A stretch of DNA of 64,000 nucleotides from Bacillota bacterium (GTDB taxonomy: Bacteria > Bacillota > Clostridia > Christensenellales > Aristaeellaceae): contig JAEZIN010000028.1 of the NCBI GenBank assembly GCA_023436585.1, forward strand, positions 558,001 to 622,000, written 5' to 3'. The number at the start of each line of letters is the position of its first letter. Positions within the stretch are counted from its first letter, which is position 1. Below the pieces are notes generated by a model. It saw only the letters and a list, made by a program, of their open reading frames with translations, was not told where the DNA came from and did no database searches. Below, piece by piece: positions 8,329 through 17,488 of this stretch. The translations under genes were made by a program, and so were the position numbers.

Positions 8329-9438
8329 ATGAAGAAACTGGTATTGCTTGCGATGGTGCTCATCATAGGTCTTTCCACGGTGTCCTGCGCGGCCAGCGTA
8401 GATCCCAAAACGGGGCCATCGGTCAGCATAGGGCCTATAGCCAGCCCGGCACCCTCACCCAGCCCACAGGCCAAGACCGATCTTGACATCCGCGCATTGA
8501 TCTGGAAATATGACGACACCTATGGCTCCACCGTCCGTGCCGCCATGGAAAAATGGGCTGCCGCCTACTCCCAGGAGTTGGGTGTCAATATTAAGCTGAC
8601 CATGTATGACGCGGCCGACGATATGGCAAAGCAGATCGAGCAGGCCACCATCATTGCCGGCGAAAAGCCCGACTTTGTCATCATCAACCTGGCGGAGGTC
8701 GCCAACGGCAAGGTCCTGGTGGACATGTTCAAGGATGCGGGCATCCCCTTCCTGTTCTATAACAAGCAGCCCGCGGAGGAGACTGTGCAGGCCGTTCTTA
8801 TTGATACCGGCACGATTTTCATCGGCACGCTGGCACGTCAGGCCGGCGACATGCAGGGCGAGATACTGGCCGACCTGTACAAATCCAATCCCGACATCGA
8901 CAAAAATAAAGATGGCACCCTCCAGTATGTCATGCTCAAGGGTGAAGCAAACAACAACGAAGCCATCGCCCGCACCCAGTATTCTGTGGAAACAGCCATC
9001 GCCAACGGACTGAAGCTGGAGCAATTGGGCGAGACCCTCGTTTGCGACTGGGACCAGGCGAAGGCTCAGGAAGCCATCACCGCCACATGGGCCTCCTTTG
9101 GCGACAAGATCGAAGTCATCTTCGCTAACAACGATATGATGGCCCTTGGCGCCGTGGCCGCGCTGAACAGCGTCGGCTATAACACCGGCAACCAAGGCGA
9201 TCCTTCCATTGTAGTCATCGGTGTGGATGCGGTGGACTCCGCGCTGGAATCCATTAAAAAAGGCGGCATGACCGCCACCGTCAAGCAGGATGGCGACGCC
9301 ATGGGCAAGGCCAACATCCGCATCGCGGTCAACGGCGCGCAGGGCAAGGAATGGCTGGAAGGCACCACCTATACATATACCGACGACAAATTCAAGTGCA
9401 TCCGCATCCCCTACGCCAAGATTACCGAAGTCAAATAG
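8329..9438 (+). CDS. mglB: Galactose/methyl-galactoside-binding lipoprotein, MglB type
   Basis: 369 residues; AAGGAGGAG at 8313-8321 fixes the ATG at 8329. The signal peptide ends in LSTVSC, a lipobox, so unlike the other binding proteins here it is a lipoprotein. A Pro/Ser-rich linker (PAPSPSPQ) follows. The mature domain resembles MglB: it contains the calcium-site loop DIDKNKDGTLQYVMLKGE, the segment EVIFANNDMMALGAV and VIGVDAVDSALESI, in the same order as the E. coli galactose-binding protein. It feeds MglA and MglC encoded downstream. A hairpin with a short U run follows it and may raise its expression relative to the transporter core. Confidence 0.9.
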   Translation: MKKLVLLAMVLIIGLSTVSCAASVDPKTGPSVSIGPIASPAPSPSPQAKTDLDIRALIWKYDDTYGSTVRAAMEKWAAAYSQELGVNIKLTMYDAADDMAKQIEQATIIAGEKPDFVIINLAEVANGKVLVDMFKDAGIPFLFYNKQPAEETVQAVLIDTGTIFIGTLARQAGDMQGEILADLYKSNPDIDKNKDGTLQYVMLKGEANNNEAIARTQYSVETAIANGLKLEQLGETLVCDWDQAKAQEAITATWASFGDKIEVIFANNDMMALGAVAALNSVGYNTGNQGDPSIVVIGVDAVDSALESIKKGGMTATVKQDGDAMGKANIRIAVNGAQGKEWLEGTTYTYTDDKFKCIRIPYAKITEVK

Positions 9439-9469
9439 CTCGGTTCTCTTGTATCGCTTTCAACGGCAC

Positions 9470-9508
9470 GGGAAGAGGTGTGAATCGACTTCGCGCCTCT
9501 TCCCTTTT
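9470..9508 (+). terminator. Attenuator-like hairpin between mglB and mglA
   Basis: GGGAAGAGGTG (9470-9480) pairs with CGCCTCTTCCC (9494-9504), one G-U pair, followed by TTTT. Position inside the operon suggests partial termination or 3'-end protection of the mglB message. Confidence 0.65.
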
Positions 9509-9531
9509 AAACATAAAGAGCGGTGATTTTC

Positions 9532-11052
9532 ATGGAAGACAAAGGCGGAAAATACCTGCTGGAGATGACCGGCATCGATAAGCAGTTTCCGGGCGTCCGC
9601 GCGCTGGACAAAGCGCAATTGAAGCTTCGGCCGGGCACCGTTCACGCGCTGATGGGGGAAAACGGCGCGGGAAAATCCACCTTGATGAAATGTTTGTTTG
9701 GCATTTATAAAAAAGACGCGGGCACCATTCTTATGGAAGGGGCCAGCGCCGACTTTTCCGACCCCAGGCACGCACTGGATCATGGAGTTGCCATGGTCCA
9801 TCAGGAATTGAACCAGGTGATGCGCCGGAGCGTCATGGAAAACGTCTGGCTTGGCAGATTTCCCGTCAGGAACAGGTTTATCGACGGGAAAAAGATGTAC
9901 GAGGACACCGTCCGCGTTTTCAAAGAACTGAATATCGATGTAAACCCCAGGGAAATTATCGGCAACCTGTCCGTCGCAAGGCGTCAAATGGTAGAAATCG
10001 CCAAGGCCGTATCCTATAACGCAAAAATACTTGTGCTGGACGAGCCTACCTCCTCCCTTACGCAGAGCGAAGTGGAGCATTTGTTTGCGATCATCAAGCA
10101 GCTCAAGGAAAAAGGCGTCGGAATCATTTATATCTCCCACAAGATGGATGAGATATTGCGCATCTCCGACGATGTAACCATCATGCGGGATGGCCGCTGG
10201 ATCGCCACACGCCCGGCCAATGAGCTGAATACAAATGAGATCATCCGCTTGATGGTCAACCGCGACCTTACGCAGCGCTTCCCCGAGAAAAAGAACATTC
10301 CGGGAGGAGTGCTTTTGGAAGTGAGTAACCTGACCGGGAAGTATGAGCCTGCCTGCCATGATGTCAGCTTTTCGCTGCGCCGCGGCGAGGTGCTGGGCGT
10401 GGCCGGCCTGGTGGGTTCCCGCCGCACGGAGCTTCTAAATACGATCTTCGGCATCAATACCAAGGGCAGCGGCGAACTGCGGTTTCATGGAAAAAGAATC
10501 GAAAACAAAACGCCCGCGTCGGCCATTCACAGCGGTTTTGCCCTCATTACCGAGGAACGCCGCGCAACTGGCATTTTTCCGGTAATGAGCCTCACGTTCA
10601 ACTCCACCATCTCCAATATCATCTCTTACGGAAAGCTGCTTCTTTCCAGCAGAAAAATGTCCAAGGACACAAAATGGGTCATTGAAAACCTCAAGGTGAA
10701 GACGCCCGGCCAGCGCACGGCCATCCGCAGCCTGTCGGGCGGCAACCAGCAGAAGGTGATTATCGGCCGCTGGCTTTTGACGGCCCCCGAGATTCTGCTG
10801 CTGGACGAGCCTACCAGGGGCATCGACGTAGGCGCGAAATACGAAATCTATCAGTTGATTTTAAAGCTTGCGGAGCAGGGCAAGGGCATCATGATGGTGT
10901 CTTCCGAGATGCCGGAGCTGATTGGCATATGCGACCGGATTCTTGTCATGTCGGGCGGGCGCATGGCAGGCGTCGTGGAGCGCGGCAAGGACTTTGGCGG
11001 TATAGAAGGGGAGCAGGAGACGATCCTCCGCCTGGCCGCAAAATACGTATAG
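9532..11052 (+). CDS. mglA: Galactose ABC importer ATP-binding protein, MglA type
   Basis: 506 residues with two fused ATPase domains. Domain 1: GENGAGKSTLMKCLFG, signature LSVARRQMVEIAKAVSYNAK, Walker B LVLDEPTSSLT; this wording is typical of MglA rather than RbsA. Domain 2: GLVGSRRTE, LSGGNQQ, LLLDEPTRGIDVG. It hydrolyses ATP to drive galactose/methyl-galactoside uptake with MglB and MglC. ATG at 9532 is preferred over an in-frame GTG at 9523 because AAAGAG (9515-9520) is spaced for it. The mglC gene follows after 15 bases. Confidence 0.92.
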   Translation: MEDKGGKYLLEMTGIDKQFPGVRALDKAQLKLRPGTVHALMGENGAGKSTLMKCLFGIYKKDAGTILMEGASADFSDPRHALDHGVAMVHQELNQVMRRSVMENVWLGRFPVRNRFIDGKKMYEDTVRVFKELNIDVNPREIIGNLSVARRQMVEIAKAVSYNAKILVLDEPTSSLTQSEVEHLFAIIKQLKEKGVGIIYISHKMDEILRISDDVTIMRDGRWIATRPANELNTNEIIRLMVNRDLTQRFPEKKNIPGGVLLEVSNLTGKYEPACHDVSFSLRRGEVLGVAGLVGSRRTELLNTIFGINTKGSGELRFHGKRIENKTPASAIHSGFALITEERRATGIFPVMSLTFNSTISNIISYGKLLLSSRKMSKDTKWVIENLKVKTPGQRTAIRSLSGGNQQKVIIGRWLLTAPEILLLDEPTRGIDVGAKYEIYQLILKLAEQGKGIMMVSSEMPELIGICDRILVMSGGRMAGVVERGKDFGGIEGEQETILRLAAKYV

Positions 11053-11067
11053 AATGGGGGAGAACGC

Positions 11068-12096
11068 ATGGAAAAGACAAGAACCGATTTCAAAAGATTC
11101 AGTGAATTTCTGCTTAATTACGCGCTGTACATCATTCTCATCGCGATACTGGTGACGGTGAGCATCATCCGTCCGAATTTCGTTGCGCTCTCCAACATAC
11201 TGAACATTTTAAAGCAGGCGTCCACCAAGGGCATTCTGGCCTTGGGCTGCGCCGGCATTATCGTGCTTGCGGGCACCGACCTTTCCATCGGCCGCGTGCT
11301 GGGCTTAAGCGCCGCGGTAACCGCGTCGCTTGTTCAGTCTGTCACCTATGGTTCGCGCTATTACCAGGGCATGACATCGCAGCTTCCGCTGATCGTACCC
11401 TTCTTGGCCGCCATTTTAATCAGCGTGATTTTCAGCGCCATCAACGGCTTTGGCGTGGCCAGACTGCATATGCACGCTTTCATTATCACGCTGGGCACAC
11501 AGCTCATTGCCTTTGGCGCCAACAGCATCTACATCGAGTCCCAGCCCTCCGGTTCGGCCCAGGCGCTGTCCACCTTTGAACAGGGCTTTCTCAATACGGG
11601 AGCCGGAAATCTGGCCGTCGGGGGGATGAAGATTCCCTTGTCGGTCATCTATTTCCTGCTGCTTGCGGTGATCATGTGGGTTATTTGGAACAAGACAAGG
11701 CTGGGCAAGAACATGTTTGCCGTGGGCGGCAATACGGATGCTGCCGCGGTTTCCGGTGTGAACGTAGAAAGGACCATCATGCTGGTGTTCCTGATGGCGG
11801 GCGTGCTGTACGGCATCGCATCCTTTCTGGAGGCGGCCCGCATCCAGTCGGTCGGCGCGAACACGGGCATCAATTACGAGCTGGATGCCATATCCGCGTG
11901 CGTCATCGGCGGAGTCTCCTTCTCGGGCGGCGTGGGTACGATTCAGGGCGTTGTCATCGGTGCCATCATCCTGCAGGCCATCAACTATTCGCTGTACTTC
12001 CTGCAGGTCAACGCGTACTGGCAGTATATTATCAGAGGTTTGATCATTGTACTGGCCGTGGCCATCGACGTGCGCAAGTCGCTGGTGAAGAGGTAA
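11068..12096 (+). CDS. mglC: Galactose ABC importer permease, MglC type
   Basis: 342 residues with about ten hydrophobic segments of the BPD_transp_2 family. Diagnostic stretches are GCAGIIVLAGTDLSIGRVLG near residues 52-70 and LDAISACVIGGVSFSGGVG near 271-290. It forms the channel of the galactose-type importer with MglA. GGGGGAG at 11054-11060 precedes the ATG. A tiny membrane protein gene begins one base after its stop codon, using the end of mglC as its ribosome site. Confidence 0.92.
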   Translation: MEKTRTDFKRFSEFLLNYALYIILIAILVTVSIIRPNFVALSNILNILKQASTKGILALGCAGIIVLAGTDLSIGRVLGLSAAVTASLVQSVTYGSRYYQGMTSQLPLIVPFLAAILISVIFSAINGFGVARLHMHAFIITLGTQLIAFGANSIYIESQPSGSAQALSTFEQGFLNTGAGNLAVGGMKIPLSVIYFLLLAVIMWVIWNKTRLGKNMFAVGGNTDAAAVSGVNVERTIMLVFLMAGVLYGIASFLEAARIQSVGANTGINYELDAISACVIGGVSFSGGVGTIQGVVIGAIILQAINYSLYFLQVNAYWQYIIRGLIIVLAVAIDVRKSLVKR

Positions 12097-12097
12097 T

Positions 12098-12295
12098 ATG
12101 ACAGATTCGTTGAAAAGCGGGCGTGACGCACGTATATCCATGGAAGCCCATGAAAAGGCATACCATCAACCGAAGGGGATGCGGGAATCCCTGTATGGCC
12201 GCATCAAGGTTTCTGTCCGCACGATGAACATCATCATCTGCATCCTGTCAATCCTTCTCATTGCCAGCATTGTAATCGGCATATCCCAAGGCTGA
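12098..12295 (+). CDS. Small single-pass membrane protein at the end of the mgl operon
   Basis: 65 residues. The first 40 are polar and basic (KSGRDARISMEAHEKAYHQ); residues 43-62 form one transmembrane helix (MNIIICILSILLIASIVIG). The ATG follows the mglC stop by one base and AGAGGT inside the mglC end acts as ribosome site, so translation is probably coupled to mglC. A terminator follows, making it the last gene of the operon. I do not recognise the family. It could be an accessory or stabilising subunit of the importer, with the N-terminus in the cytoplasm by the positive-inside rule. Confidence 0.7.
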   Translation: MTDSLKSGRDARISMEAHEKAYHQPKGMRESLYGRIKVSVRTMNIIICILSILLIASIVIGISQG

Positions 12296-12323
12296 AGGTG
12301 GTTTTTCACCCTGCCGGTACATG

Positions 12324-12352
12324 AAAAGGGCGCGTGACAGCGCCTTTTTTTG
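12324..12352 (+). terminator. Terminator of the mgl operon
   Basis: Stem GGCGC (12329-12333) / GCGCC (12340-12344), extended by A-rich upstream and T-rich downstream arms, then TTTTTTTGTTT. Confidence 0.8.
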
Positions 12353-12437
12353 TTTGCATTTTTTCCTCGCGTGGAAGCTTTGATCCATAAACATTTCCTG
12401 TTTCATGTGCATTTTCCATGGTTCCATATATTGTGGG

Positions 12438-12466
12438 TTGTTATAAATGTACAAATATACTATAGT
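12438..12466 (+). promoter_or_regulatory. Promoter of the GH18 gene
   Basis: TTGTTA (12438-12443), 17-base spacer, TATAGT (12461-12466); start codon region at 12500. Confidence 0.55.
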
Positions 12467-12499
12467 AATTTCGAACTTATTTAGCAGAAAGGGGCTTTC

Positions 12500-13933
12500 T
12501 TGCGCGTGAAAGCGAATAGGTTATTCAAGGCGCTGGGCGCAGTGCTGATGGTGCTTGTGATCTGCACCATTACCATGGGCGCTTCCGCCGCGGCCGATGC
12601 GTCGAAACCAACCAAGCCCGCAAATCTCACCGCTGCTTCCGTTGAAACTACTTCCGTACGCCTGACCTGGAAAAAATCCACCGACAATGTGGGCGTGAAA
12701 TCGTACGCCGTTTATAAGGATTCGGCGTATCTTACTTATACAGCCAAAACGGAAGCCACCATCACAAATCTTGCGCCTGGCACAACGTACACATTTTATG
12801 TAGCCGCGCAGGATGCTGCCGGCAATATTTCCGGTGCCAGCAACAAGATCACTGTCACCACAAAAGGGAACACCACAAAGGGAAAAATCATTGCCGGCTA
12901 CTACGCCAGCTGGGCAGCCTATTCCGGGTATACCCCCAAGGACATCCCAGCCTCGAAGCTCACACACATCTTGTATGCTTTTGCGAATATCAACAGTTCG
13001 CACAAGATCGTTTTGGGCGATCCCGAAGTGGATGAGAAGAACTTTGCGGAGCTGCGCGAATTGAAAAGGGAGTATCCCAATCTGCGTACGCTCATCTCCG
13101 TGGGCGGGTGGGAATGGTCCGGCCGGTTCTCCAACATGGCATCTACCGCCAGCCGCCGGGAAACCTTTGCCTGGAGCGTAGCGGAATTTGTAGCGGTCCA
13201 CGGCTTTGACGGCGTGGATATCGACTGGGAATTCCCTGTCAGCGGCGGCAAGGCTGAGAACGCCTACCGTGCTGCCGACAAGGAGAATTTCACACTGCTC
13301 CTGAAAGAATTGCGGGAAAAGCTGGATGCCCAGGGGAAAAAGGATGGCAAACGCTATCTGTTAACCTTTGCCGGCGGTTCGGGGAAGAATCATGTGGACA
13401 ACTTGCAGATGAAATCCATCGCCCAGTACCTGGATTTCGGCCTGGTGATGGCGTATGACATCCACGGCTTTTCCGACAAGTACACCGACCACAATGCCCC
13501 GCTGTACGCTTCCACCGGTTCCTCGCCCCAGTATGTATGGAGCGTGGACCAGGCCGTGAAGGCCTGGGTAAGCGCCGGCTTCCCCAAATCCAAGCTGATT
13601 GTGGGCGTGCCATTTTACGGCCACCGCTACAACAACGTGCAGGGCGGCGGCACGGGAATTTTCAAAACCTACAAGGGATACAAGTCGCTGGATTACGACG
13701 ATATCGTGTCCCAGTACCTGACCGATAAGTCCTACACCCGCTACTATGGCGCGGCCGGAAAAACTCCCTGGCTGTTCAACGGCTCCGTCTTCATCACCTA
13801 TGAGGATGCGACCTCCCTCACCGAAAAGGCCGCCTACATCAAAAATCAGAATTTGGCCGGCGCGGGCATCTGGGAGCTTTCGCAAAACGCGGACGGCACG
13901 CTGGTCAATACCCTGCACACCAAACTAAAATAA
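12500..13933 (+). CDS. Secreted FN3 plus glycoside hydrolase family 18 enzyme
   Basis: 477 residues. Signal peptide (about 1-31) ends near GASAAADA. Residues about 38-122 form a fibronectin type III domain (PANLTAASVETTSVRLTWKK; APGTTYTFYVAAQDAAGNIS). Residues about 128-477 are a GH18 barrel: KIIAGYYASW start, LRTLISVGGWEWSGRF, and the catalytic GFDGVDIDWEFP motif with Glu244 as the expected acid. Family enzymes cleave chitin, peptidoglycan-related or N-glycan GlcNAc linkages; which one applies here is not visible. No wall anchor or LysM, so it is probably released. The start is TTG at 12500 or GTG at 12506, both downstream of AAAGGGG at 12488-12494. Confidence 0.9.
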   Translation: MRVKANRLFKALGAVLMVLVICTITMGASAAADASKPTKPANLTAASVETTSVRLTWKKSTDNVGVKSYAVYKDSAYLTYTAKTEATITNLAPGTTYTFYVAAQDAAGNISGASNKITVTTKGNTTKGKIIAGYYASWAAYSGYTPKDIPASKLTHILYAFANINSSHKIVLGDPEVDEKNFAELRELKREYPNLRTLISVGGWEWSGRFSNMASTASRRETFAWSVAEFVAVHGFDGVDIDWEFPVSGGKAENAYRAADKENFTLLLKELREKLDAQGKKDGKRYLLTFAGGSGKNHVDNLQMKSIAQYLDFGLVMAYDIHGFSDKYTDHNAPLYASTGSSPQYVWSVDQAVKAWVSAGFPKSKLIVGVPFYGHRYNNVQGGGTGIFKTYKGYKSLDYDDIVSQYLTDKSYTRYYGAAGKTPWLFNGSVFITYEDATSLTEKAAYIKNQNLAGAGIWELSQNADGTLVNTLHTKLK

Positions 13934-13948
13934 GAAACAATGATCCAT

Positions 13949-13984
13949 GGCCCTGTGCGAACATAGCGCACAGGGCCTTTTTAT
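13949..13984 (+). terminator. Terminator of the GH18 gene
   Basis: Perfect 11-bp stem GGCCCTGTGCG (13949-13959) / CGCACAGGGCC (13967-13977), then TTTTTATTT. Confidence 0.92.
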
Positions 13985-14021
13985 TTGATGGCATAGCACC
14001 TTCCACGCGCCTGATGGCGCG

Positions 14022-14050
14022 TTGACAGATGATGGAAGAGGCCCTATAAT
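14022..14050 (+). promoter_or_regulatory. Perfect consensus promoter upstream of the secreted FN3 protein
   Basis: TTGACA (14022-14027), 17-base spacer, TATAAT (14045-14050). The start codon is at 14188, so the leader would be about 130 bases; no riboswitch fold is recognised in it. Confidence 0.8.
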
Positions 14051-14187
14051 AGTCATCAAGATTTCATAAACTCCCCGTCTGCTTATTTTTGCTGAAGAAG
14101 CAAGCAACGACAATTTCAAAGCACAACCTGCCTTCAAACCGCTTTTTTTGCATCCCCTGCCGACAATCATGAACGGGAGGTTTTTGC

Positions 14188-15510
14188 ATGGCAGTTCCCT
14201 TTGTAAAGCGCCTGTCCCTGCTGCTTTGCCTGTGTTTGGCATGCTCCCTTGTTATAGGGCATCCCGCTCTGGCGGACCCGTACCCATCCAATGTGCATGT
14301 CACGCCGGTGAATGAGACAACCATACAGGTGACCTGGACCGACAACACATGGGCGCAAAGCTACCGTGTGTACCGCAACCTTCAGCTTGCGGCCGATTTG
14401 CAGGAGACGGAAACATCCTATCTGGACACGGGCCTTACGCCTGGCATGGCCTATTACTACAGGGTTTGTTCCGTGGTTAATGGGGTGGAGTACTCCTCTC
14501 CCGTGGAACAATCCTCCTGGGCCGCGCCGATGAACGCGCCGCAGATCACATCCATCACGGCAAGTCTTGATTATCCTCAGGGTTTGCTCTATGTACAAAT
14601 TGCCTGGACAGCGGTGGATCAAGTCACGGGCTATGAAGTTTTCCTGAGGAAGGAAGGCGCAGGCGGGTATGAACAGAAAACGGAAACCATTGATACCAGC
14701 GCGCCGGACGGCCTTTTGATGCCTTCGGAGGAAACAACCTTCTGGTACAAGGTGCGGGCTTATGTTTCCTTTTACTTTGAAGAAGCGGGAGAGTATCAAT
14801 ACTTCACCGGCCCCTTCGGCGAGCCGCAGCCGCTTGTTTTCGAGCCCATCAACTGGGGGGATATTGTCAAGCCGTACCTGTATGCCGAGGTTTGGCCATG
14901 GGATGGCCCCTGGCACAGAGAATGGCTTCGGGAGCTTGTCATAACATTCGCCGATCCAAATGTTTGGCCGCAGGAAGCTGCCATAGACAGTGAGAGCCTG
15001 GCCCTTCTGGCCAAGCATCTGTGCGGGGAAGGGGATATGACGGAGCTGGAACGGCAGATGGCAGGCGCCATTCATCCCCACGGTCTTGCGCTGTTGATTG
15101 GTGCTTACCAATCCCCGCCAGGGGAGGAACAGGCCATGCAGCTGGTTCAAAAGCTTCAGGCTTCCAGCCTGCTTCTTCAAGGGCAGAAGCCGGACGGGCT
15201 TGCCAATGAAGCGCTGGATGGCTACTATGCCGGCCTCAAAGATATGTGTACGCTTGTGGGCCTAAGCGGTACAGTTCTTGCAGACCAGGGTTCTAAAAGC
15301 CCCGCGCTTCAGTTCACATCGCTGAAAACGCAGCAGGTTGTTTTCAGCAGCCTTGCGGATGTTCCTTCGCTCCTGGACACCATGGGGGAGGACGCAAGCG
15401 AAGCCATACGGCCCGTAAGGGATCATCTGCCCGCCGTCCTGCCTGATTTGGCTTTTTCCACATCTACCCCTTCGCCCACCGTAAGGCCTATCCGCCTGCC
15501 CCGTCCATGA
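14188..15510 (+). CDS. Secreted protein with fibronectin type III domains, function unknown
   Basis: 440 residues. A signal peptide of about 30 residues ends at HPALADP. Two FN3-like domains follow: about 32-112 (VHVTPVNETTIQVTWTDN; GLTPGMAYYYRVCSV) and about 113-220 (TGYEVFLRKEGAGGYEQ; FWYKVRAYVSF). The C-terminal half (about 230-440) is acidic and helical, without recognisable catalytic motifs, and ends in a Ser/Thr/Pro-rich tail. It lies downstream of the GH18 gene, which also carries FN3, so a shared surface or polysaccharide-binding role is possible. Expressed from its own strong promoter, with GGGAGG before the ATG. Confidence 0.75.
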   Translation: MAVPFVKRLSLLLCLCLACSLVIGHPALADPYPSNVHVTPVNETTIQVTWTDNTWAQSYRVYRNLQLAADLQETETSYLDTGLTPGMAYYYRVCSVVNGVEYSSPVEQSSWAAPMNAPQITSITASLDYPQGLLYVQIAWTAVDQVTGYEVFLRKEGAGGYEQKTETIDTSAPDGLLMPSEETTFWYKVRAYVSFYFEEAGEYQYFTGPFGEPQPLVFEPINWGDIVKPYLYAEVWPWDGPWHREWLRELVITFADPNVWPQEAAIDSESLALLAKHLCGEGDMTELERQMAGAIHPHGLALLIGAYQSPPGEEQAMQLVQKLQASSLLLQGQKPDGLANEALDGYYAGLKDMCTLVGLSGTVLADQGSKSPALQFTSLKTQQVVFSSLADVPSLLDTMGEDASEAIRPVRDHLPAVLPDLAFSTSTPSPTVRPIRLPRP

Positions 15511-15630
15511 TGACGTCAAGAAAATTGGCCCCAAAAAAGATCATATCCATTGGCACTTTCCTATGCCAATCTCTCATCGTATACTGTTCTCATCACAAAT
15601 GCCGGTTAAGCGGCTTGAGAGGGGAACCGT

Positions 15631-16620
15631 ATGGGTATGACAAGAACCTTGGGCAGGTCGAATATTGAGGTCAGCGCCCTGGGCCTGGGCTGCTGGGCCA
15701 TCGGCGGGCCGTTCATACTGGATGGGCTGCAGGACGGCTGGGGCGAAGTGGATGACCGGGAATCGGTAAAGGCACTGCACGCGGCCTTCGGTCTTGGCGT
15801 TACTTTTGTGGATACGGCGGATGCCTACGGCGTGGGCCACAGCGAGCAGGTGGTGGGCCAGGCCATCGCAGGCCGCAGAGACCGCGTGGTGGTGAGCACC
15901 AAGTTCGGTTACTTCGGCAACGAGGCCACCAAAACGCTAAGCGGCGTGAACCTTGACCCCAACTATATTGAGCGGGCGTGCGAAGCCTCCTTAAGGCGAC
16001 TGAATACGGACTATATAGATTTGTATCTTCTTCACGTGTGGGAAATTGGCCTGACGCAGATCAGCCCGATCACCGATGCATTGAACAGGCTAGTGCAAAA
16101 GGGGAAAATCCGCACCTATGGCTGGAGCTCCGACCTTGTGGATGGCGCGGCGGCCTTTGCCAAGCGGCCGGGCTGCTCCGTGATTGAGCACGACATGAAC
16201 GTGTTTTCCGATGCGCCGGAGCTGGTGAAGCTGTGCGAAGAAAACCATCTCGCCTCCGTCAACCGCACACCCCTAGCCATGGGCATGCTCAGCGGTAAGT
16301 TTACAAGGGCTTCCAGCCTGCCCAAGGACGATGTCCGCGGCGCCGGCCACGGGTGGGTGCGCTATTTCAAGGACGGCAAACCCGACCCCGCCTTCTTGAA
16401 TATGCTGGACGGCGTTCGCGAAGTGCTGCAAAGCGGCGGGCGCACGCTGGCCCAGGGCGCACTATCCTGGCTGTGGGGCAGGAGCGAAAATACCATCCCC
16501 ATTCCCGGATTCAAAAGTGTCCGCCAGGCGGAGGAAAACGCCAAGGCCATGGCCTTCGGCCCGCTTTCAAAACGGCAGATGCATGAGGTGGATGCGCTGC
16601 TGAGGTCAGTAACGGATTAA
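15631..16620 (+). CDS. Aldo/keto reductase
   Basis: 329 residues, typical AKR length. Starts with RTLGRSNIEVSALGLGCW, has FVDTADAYGVGHSEQVVGQAI (Asp and Tyr of the catalytic tetrad), VVVSTKFGYF (catalytic Lys), DYIDLYLLHVW (His-bearing strand) and the NADPH-loop IPIPGFKSVRQAEENA near the end. It reduces a sugar or aldehyde with NAD(P)H; substrate unknown. Monocistronic: a strong terminator follows at 16640. A 7-bp inverted repeat ATTGGCA/TGCCAAT (15549-15570) lies in its upstream region and may be an operator. Confidence 0.9.
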   Translation: MGMTRTLGRSNIEVSALGLGCWAIGGPFILDGLQDGWGEVDDRESVKALHAAFGLGVTFVDTADAYGVGHSEQVVGQAIAGRRDRVVVSTKFGYFGNEATKTLSGVNLDPNYIERACEASLRRLNTDYIDLYLLHVWEIGLTQISPITDALNRLVQKGKIRTYGWSSDLVDGAAAFAKRPGCSVIEHDMNVFSDAPELVKLCEENHLASVNRTPLAMGMLSGKFTRASSLPKDDVRGAGHGWVRYFKDGKPDPAFLNMLDGVREVLQSGGRTLAQGALSWLWGRSENTIPIPGFKSVRQAEENAKAMAFGPLSKRQMHEVDALLRSVTD

Positions 16621-16639
16621 GTGAAATTAAACGGAATGA

Positions 16640-16692
16640 GCCCCCGGTGTAACATATCTTGCAGTGAAGGTTGTTACATCGGGGGCCATTTT
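16640..16692 (+). terminator. Terminator after the aldo/keto reductase gene
   Basis: 15-bp stem GCCCCCGGTGTAACA (16640-16654) / TGTTACATCGGGGGC (16672-16686) with one G-U pair, then CATTTTTG. Confidence 0.9.
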
Positions 16693-16799
16693 TGCTCGCC
16701 TTTCAGCTTTCGCTTGCCTTTTTCATATTCCATGTTTAATTCTCCCCTTTTTGTGGTACAACATACGTGGGACAACCAATCGGCAAGGGGGTGGCTCCA

Positions 16800-17243
16800 A
16801 TGGCTCTTCAACTGTTTGTGAATTTCGATGGCAACTGCCGCGAGGCGGTGGAGTATTACGCAAAGGTATTTAAAACCGCCGCGCCCAATTTCATGACCTA
16901 CGGCGAGGCGCCGGATGATCCGGAAATGGGGCTCTCCGATAAGGACAAAAACCTTATCATGTACACCGATTTGAACATCATGGATACCACCGTCATGTTC
17001 AGCGATACCCCGCCCGGAATGCCCTTTACAAAGGGCGATAACATCAGCCTCACCGTCGTTACCAAGGATGCGGACGAAATCAAGCGCCTATTTCACGCGC
17101 TAAGCGCGGGCGGTGAAATCGTCATGGAGCTTCAAGAAACCTTCTGGAGCAACCTGTACGGCATGGCGGTGGACAAATTTGGCATCAACTGGCAGTTCAG
17201 CCATGACAGCGGCAAGGAATACGGGAACAGCCCGGCTAAATAG
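16800..17243 (+). CDS. VOC-superfamily protein, PhnB/glyoxalase-like
   Basis: 147 residues. ATG 16800 is preferred because AAGGGGGTGG (16785-16794) precedes it. The sequence follows the PhnB-like DUF pattern: QLFVNFDGNCREAVEYYAKVF at the start, the acidic DDPEMGLSDKDKNLIMYTDL segment, and the closing WSNLYGMAVDKFGINWQFS. These are small metal-binding-fold proteins resembling glyoxalases and bleomycin-resistance proteins; most have no known substrate. Own terminator at 17344. Confidence 0.88.
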   Translation: MALQLFVNFDGNCREAVEYYAKVFKTAAPNFMTYGEAPDDPEMGLSDKDKNLIMYTDLNIMDTTVMFSDTPPGMPFTKGDNISLTVVTKDADEIKRLFHALSAGGEIVMELQETFWSNLYGMAVDKFGINWQFSHDSGKEYGNSPAK

Positions 17244-17343
17244 CGAAGCAAGTGTTTTCCCATATTCCTGCAAGGTTTCCTTTTAATGCGGCCAACAAGC
17301 CTCGGAAGCCAAGCGAAGCCTTCAAAGCGTAAAACATCAGGTC

Positions 17344-17376
17344 AAAGGCTTTCCCAAAACAAGGGAAGGCCTTTTT
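17344..17376 (+). terminator. Terminator after the VOC gene
   Basis: AAAGGCTTTCCC (17344-17355) pairs with GGGAAGGCCTTT (17363-17374), one G-U pair, followed by T-rich sequence. Confidence 0.8.
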
Positions 17377-17423
17377 CTTTGTCCCACGCAGGCAAGCATA
17401 TCCTACGCAGCCATAGGAATATG

Positions 17424-17452
17424 TTGCCATAATAACCTTTCCCTGCTATGAT
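17424..17452 (+). promoter_or_regulatory. Promoter of the HD-domain gene
   Basis: TTGCCA (17424-17429), 17-base spacer, TATGAT (17447-17452), 36 bases before the ATG at 17489. Confidence 0.6.
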
Positions 17453-17488
17453 ACAGGCTGGAAATGCTGTTGGAAGGAGCTGTGGCGT

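Noticed and set aside
7524..8519. Minus-strand open frame across the ketopantoate-reductase-like gene and mglB start
   Set aside because: Crosses the boundary of two recognised plus-strand genes and has no motif.
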